This document shows positions 6,640 to 9,131 of a DNA stretch of 9,131 nt, piece by piece. Source of the DNA: Paracoccaceae bacterium (GTDB taxonomy: Bacteria; Pseudomonadota; Alphaproteobacteria; Rhodobacterales; Rhodobacteraceae); contig JALXER010000015.1 in assembly GCA_027069385.1 (NCBI GenBank), positions 1-9,131 of the forward strand. Reading direction: 5' to 3'. Positions within the stretch are counted from its first letter, which is position 1. The number at the start of each line of letters is the position of its first letter. Under the pieces are notes generated by a model. The model was given only the letters and a program-made list of their open reading frames with translations. It was not told where the DNA came from and made no database searches. The position numbers were made by a program, and so were the translations under genes.

Positions 6640-6900
6640 ATGACATTCAAAAGATTCAAAGACATAGATGAGATTGTAGAATGGCTTGAGCCAATGGATT
6701 ATGAAACGTTCTGGAAGGAAACCAAACCTTTCTGTCTGGTCCTTCTGACCCGTGAAAAATGCGATGCGGACATTGCCAGCGGCGCAACCGATGAGGAAAC
6801 CGTGCTCTATGTAATGAAGAGCTTTTTCCGGGCAGAGCTTGCCGCCATCCTCAAGCTTGAATGGCGCGATCCCTTTATGCAATCGACCGCAGTACATTAG
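6640..6900 (+). CDS. 86-aa acidic protein, lone plus-strand gene of the element
   Basis: This small protein has no recognised domain. It reads as a real fold: an acidic helix (DIDEIVEWLEPMDYETFWKE, about 8-27), a hydrophobic strand (PFCLVLLT), a CDADIASG turn and a helix (ETVLYVMKSFFRAELAAIL). No signal peptide or TM segment is seen. AGGA lies ten bases before the ATG. Its stop overlaps the stop of the 85-aa membrane-protein gene by three bases, tail to tail, and its start faces the 163-aa gene. The antisense frame at 6568-6897 is also open, but it has an atypical Cys/His-rich composition and no supported start. The gene separates the transfer operon from the recombinase operon and could be a regulator or small accessory factor; the function is unknown. 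Confidence 0.65.
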   Translation: MTFKRFKDIDEIVEWLEPMDYETFWKETKPFCLVLLTREKCDADIASGATDEETVLYVMKSFFRAELAAILKLEWRDPFMQSTAVH

Positions 6901-7154
6901 CGCGCCTCCTCTTTAAAGAAGCGAAGCCACGCGCAGCGCCCGTCCTTGGCAGGACGTTCAAACTGGCCGTATGGCCCGACGAAGCGGCACTCCGTGTAGT
7001 AGCGGTATGCGAACGGGTCCGCGCCTTGTCCCTGATCGATCCAGGAATAGGACCAGATCACGTGCGGCAGCCCAATGAGGAAATAAGTCAGCCACAGACC
7101 GGCAGGTACGATGATCCAAACAAGATATCCGGGTTTTAGGAAGCGCGGTTTCAT
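6897..7154 (-). CDS. 85-aa inner-membrane protein of the transfer operon
   Basis: A single long hydrophobic stretch lies at about 10-36 (YLVWIIVPAGLWLTYFLIGLP), after a basic start (KPRFLKP). The tail of about 50 residues holds Cys56 and Cys74 and aromatic, Gly-rich sequence (FVGPYGQF, CAWLRFF). If the basic N-terminus stays inside, the tail is periplasmic and the two Cys could pair. The ATG at 7154 overlaps the TGA of the coupling-protein gene as ATGA (4 bases), so translation is probably coupled. I recall similar small proteins beside TraG/VirD4 genes in alphaproteobacterial elements, but know no function. A role at the coupling protein or channel in the inner membrane is inferred from the overlap. 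Confidence 0.75.
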   Translation of the reverse strand: MKPRFLKPGYLVWIIVPAGLWLTYFLIGLPHVIWSYSWIDQGQGADPFAYRYYTECRFVGPYGQFERPAKDGRCAWLRFFKEEAR

Positions 7155-8545
7155 CGCAGGTCCGCCTTTTTGATCTCGATGGTGACTTTGGGGTCAGCGG
7201 GCAGTTGCGGCCCTTCCAGCGGGTTGTCGGCAAGCTCACCATGGCAAAACGGGGCGATCTGGTGCTGCGCGACCTTGTTGCACAAAATCCAGCCGACATT
7301 TTTCACATGGATCAGTTGCTCATCCGGGCGCATGCGCATCAGCTGTTCGGCTGAGATCAACCGGTCCTTGCCGGTACCAATGTTGGTGGTAAAATCAACC
7401 GCGCCGCTGTTAAGGCCCATGCTGTGCTGCTGCACCAGGGTGTCGCCGATGGCTCTGGAAATACGCTCGCATTCTTCAAATGAAGAGAAGCCAAAATACT
7501 GTTTGACCACGGCGTTTTCTTCGATTGTTGCGGTTTCCTTGTCCGAATAGGCGCGCTGAATTTCCGAGCGTGACTGGGCGATGAAATGCAGATTGCCGCC
7601 ATAGCCCCGGATTACGGTCATGGTGGAAATCAGCGATTTGAGCGGCGCGTTGGTGGCTTCATCCAGGATGAAATCCACCGTAACGCCAGCCCCGGACAAG
7701 ACAGCATCGGTAAAAGATTGCAGGTGCAGCGCGTAATGCGGGCCAAGGCGTGCCATGTGCCGCTGCGGCCCGACGATGAATATCACGTAGCGCTCTTTGA
7801 GCAATTGCGCGTGGGTCAGGCTGGCAGAACGGCCCGCCCGATGCAGCGGGCTGCCTGCACTGTAAATGCGCAAGGCCTTAAGCGCTGCCGAGCGGTGCTG
7901 GCCCCAATGCTCTTTGTTGTGGCGCTCCATATCAAGAATATCCGCGCCAAGCGCGCGCAGGCTGGCATCCTCTTCTTCTACCGCGATGCGCGCAGCGCTG
8001 AGCAAAAGCTCGGGGTCGGCAAGCATCGACCAGACCCCACCCGGCACGGCCAGGTTCGGGTCGCGGGAGAAAAGCGCGTAAATGCAAAACTCCAAAAGCA
8101 GCCGTGGCCAGTCGCGGAAATACTGATTTTTGGCGTCATTGGGCGGCTCGGGGATAAGCGCATGCGCGGCATTATCCATGGCAAATACCAACTCGCCACC
8201 AGCCTCAACTCCGGCGGCCTGAAAGATACTGCCAAACGGGGAAAGGGGAATCCGGTGGGGATTATCCGCGCCCAGCTCCGCAAAATCATCAATGATGGCA
8301 ACCTTGCGCCTGTAAGCCTCGCACAAGGCAGCGAGCTGCGCGGCTATCTCGCCATTCTTGCAATCATTGACAACGATTGCGCGGGACTTGTCGGCAAGCA
8401 GAGACAATATCCAAGGAATGGCCCCGCAGGTGGTCTTGCCGCCACCAGCGGCAGACATCAGCATGCTGTGGGAATCTCTTGGGGCAAAGATCGCCCTGCC
8501 ATCTTTCTTGTTGATCCCGAGCAGACGTTTGACCGGCTTAGTCAT
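7151..8545 (-). CDS. VirD4/TraG-like type IV coupling ATPase lacking N-terminal membrane anchor
   Basis: This 464-aa ATPase would bring the relaxase-DNA complex to a type IV secretion channel. Walker A is SAAGGGKTT (31-39, Lys37). Walker B is VDFILDEATNAP (about 290-301, Asp295/Glu296). It is followed by GYGGNLHFIAQSRSEIQRAYS (about 314-334), the segment that in VirD4 proteins reads FxxQSxxQL. The start ATG at 8545 is chosen because it lies in the GATGACTAA overlap with the upstream gene, and the sequence before it is a shadow of that gene. Family members usually have about 550-650 aa with two N-terminal TM helices before Walker A; here Walker A begins at residue 31 and no TM segment is present. 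The upstream 118-aa two-TM protein probably supplies the anchor. Assignment to the coupling-protein superfamily is strong; the exact subfamily is not decided. Confidence 0.88.
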   Translation of the reverse strand: MTKPVKRLLGINKKDGRAIFAPRDSHSMLMSAAGGGKTTCGAIPWILSLLADKSRAIVVNDCKNGEIAAQLAALCEAYRRKVAIIDDFAELGADNPHRIPLSPFGSIFQAAGVEAGGELVFAMDNAAHALIPEPPNDAKNQYFRDWPRLLLEFCIYALFSRDPNLAVPGGVWSMLADPELLLSAARIAVEEEDASLRALGADILDMERHNKEHWGQHRSAALKALRIYSAGSPLHRAGRSASLTHAQLLKERYVIFIVGPQRHMARLGPHYALHLQSFTDAVLSGAGVTVDFILDEATNAPLKSLISTMTVIRGYGGNLHFIAQSRSEIQRAYSDKETATIEENAVVKQYFGFSSFEECERISRAIGDTLVQQHSMGLNSGAVDFTTNIGTGKDRLISAEQLMRMRPDEQLIHVKNVGWILCNKVAQHQIAPFCHGELADNPLEGPQLPADPKVTIEIKKADLR

Positions 8546-8894
8546 CGAACATCCCCGCATTTTCCATGGCGCTGTCATTGGCCAGATCAGATTGAACCGG
8601 AGACCGGGCAGTCGCGGCCAAGCGGGAAAGCTCCTTTTCACGGGCGTAGATTTTGCCCATCGAGCGCAGGGCTTCGATGAGCTTTCCCAATGAGCCCGCG
8701 CCAAGCACGATGCTGACCATGCCAAGCCCCCACCATTTTGGTGAGGAAGGCCACAGCCACCAGGAAGCACCGCCCAGCAGGAAGGCAAAAAGCAACTGGC
8801 CATTGATCTTGATTGCAGCCGTGAGCGATATCCCCGAACGCACTGCATCGGCACGGGAAGTTTTGTTGAGTTTTCGTTTTGCCGCGCGTTTCAT
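8538..8894 (-). CDS. 118-aa two-TM protein, probable membrane anchor of the coupling ATPase
   Basis: The ATG at 8894 has GGAGG six bases upstream; longer frames to 9056 overlap the previous gene and are shadows. The protein has a very basic N-terminus (KRAAKRKLNK), two membrane segments at about 33-49 (LLFAFLLGGASWWLW) and 54-76 (WWGLGMVSIVLGAGSLG), then a cytoplasmic tail with a short charged helix (EALRSMGKIYAREKELSRL) and an acidic end. Two TM helices with a tiny loop and a cytoplasmic C-terminus match the N-terminal membrane module of VirD4/TraG. The last codons overlap the start of the ATPase gene by 8 bases (GATGACTAA), so the two products are made together. The anchor role is inferred from this match in topology, order and overlap. 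Confidence 0.8.
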   Translation of the reverse strand: MKRAAKRKLNKTSRADAVRSGISLTAAIKINGQLLFAFLLGGASWWLWPSSPKWWGLGMVSIVLGAGSLGKLIEALRSMGKIYAREKELSRLAATARSPVQSDLANDSAMENAGMFDD

Positions 8895-8905
8895 CGTGCC
8901 TCCGA

Positions 8906-9131
8906 TCAGAAATTGTAAAAACTGCCGGTGACACGCACCGTGTCTGCGCCTGCGGCATCGAGGAACGCCTCCCACTGCGGGACAAGACGCCGCGCCAGAC
9001 CTTCCGCACTCATGGTGCCTTTGACTTGGCCCACGCCAAGCATTTCGATCTGACAACCGTTCAGGAATTCTTCGCTCGGCATCGGCAGCTTGATCGAACC
9101 GTTCATCAGGCCGGGGCCATCGACGGTCGAG
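8906..9131 (-). CDS. 3' end of an unidentified gene (5' part outside window)
   Basis: An open frame enters from the right edge and ends with TGA at 8906, 11 bases before the start of the two-TM gene. About 74 residues are visible. They are soluble, with the stretches EEFLNGCQIEMLGVG and GLARRLVPQWEAFLDAAGAD and an ending in TGSFYNF. An ATG at 9106 exists, but it has no SD and the frame stays open upstream of it, so a longer protein is more likely. It is the first visible gene of the transfer operon. No family is recognised; a transfer or mobilization function is possible only by position. Confidence 0.55.
   Translation of the reverse strand, partial: STVDGPGLMNGSIKLPMPSEEFLNGCQIEMLGVGQVKGTMSAEGLARRLVPQWEAFLDAAGADTVRVTGSFYNF

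Noticed and set aside
7586..8680. Long plus-strand frame of 364 codons opposite the coupling ATPase
   Set aside because: It is antisense to a gene with clear Walker A and B motifs, has shadow-like composition, and shows no ribosome binding site or domain.
8546..8854. N-terminal extension of the coupling ATPase frame
   Set aside because: The extension overlaps the two-TM gene in another frame, is rich in Cys, Trp, Ser and Arg without family pattern, and the ATG at 8545 sits in a translational-coupling overlap.

Overview
The window looks like a chromosomal segment of an alphaproteobacterium, most likely Rhodobacterales. The evidence is the GC-rich, weakly SD-led genes and a small protein (2636-2998) with the helix-spacer-helix layout typical of that group. 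No database search was possible, so the taxon is an inference.

Left part (1-3186): an IS110-family transposase gene that has lost an internal block of its catalytic domain (14-763). Next come a putative exported or lipoprotein gene (869-1597) and a DUF2235 alpha/beta-hydrolase (1658-2653), which could form a two-gene unit. A small acidic protein of unknown function (2636-2998, minus strand, TTG start) overlaps the hydrolase tail to tail. A complete tRNA-Arg(CCG) with encoded CCA (3110-3186) follows, with its own promoter.

Right part (3187-9131, open at the right edge): the end of an integrated mobile element abutting the 3' end of the tRNA. Its first gene, read toward the tRNA, is a large serine recombinase (start 4716). 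The recombinase's native C-terminal frame runs antisense through the tRNA gene to 3041, but a 1-nt frameshift near 3390-3396 makes the main frame stop early at 3319. Upstream of it, on the same strand and closely spaced, are a 109-aa protein, an 86-aa four-cysteine protein (TTG start), a 200-aa protein and a 163-aa basic protein. A lone plus-strand gene (6640-6900) separates this set from a second minus-strand operon. That operon holds, in transcription order, the 3' end of an unidentified gene, a 118-aa two-TM protein, a VirD4/TraG-like coupling ATPase lacking its own membrane anchor, and an 85-aa membrane protein. These genes are joined by 8-nt and 4-nt overlaps.

Together the right part reads as an integrative mobilizable or conjugative element. 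The recombinase would insert and excise it at tRNA-Arg, and the split coupling protein would feed DNA to a type IV secretion channel. No relaxase, VirB genes, cargo or second attachment site are inside the window. The most notable points are the recombinase/tRNA overlap with its frameshift, the split coupling protein, and the unassigned small-protein set between recombinase and coupling protein.
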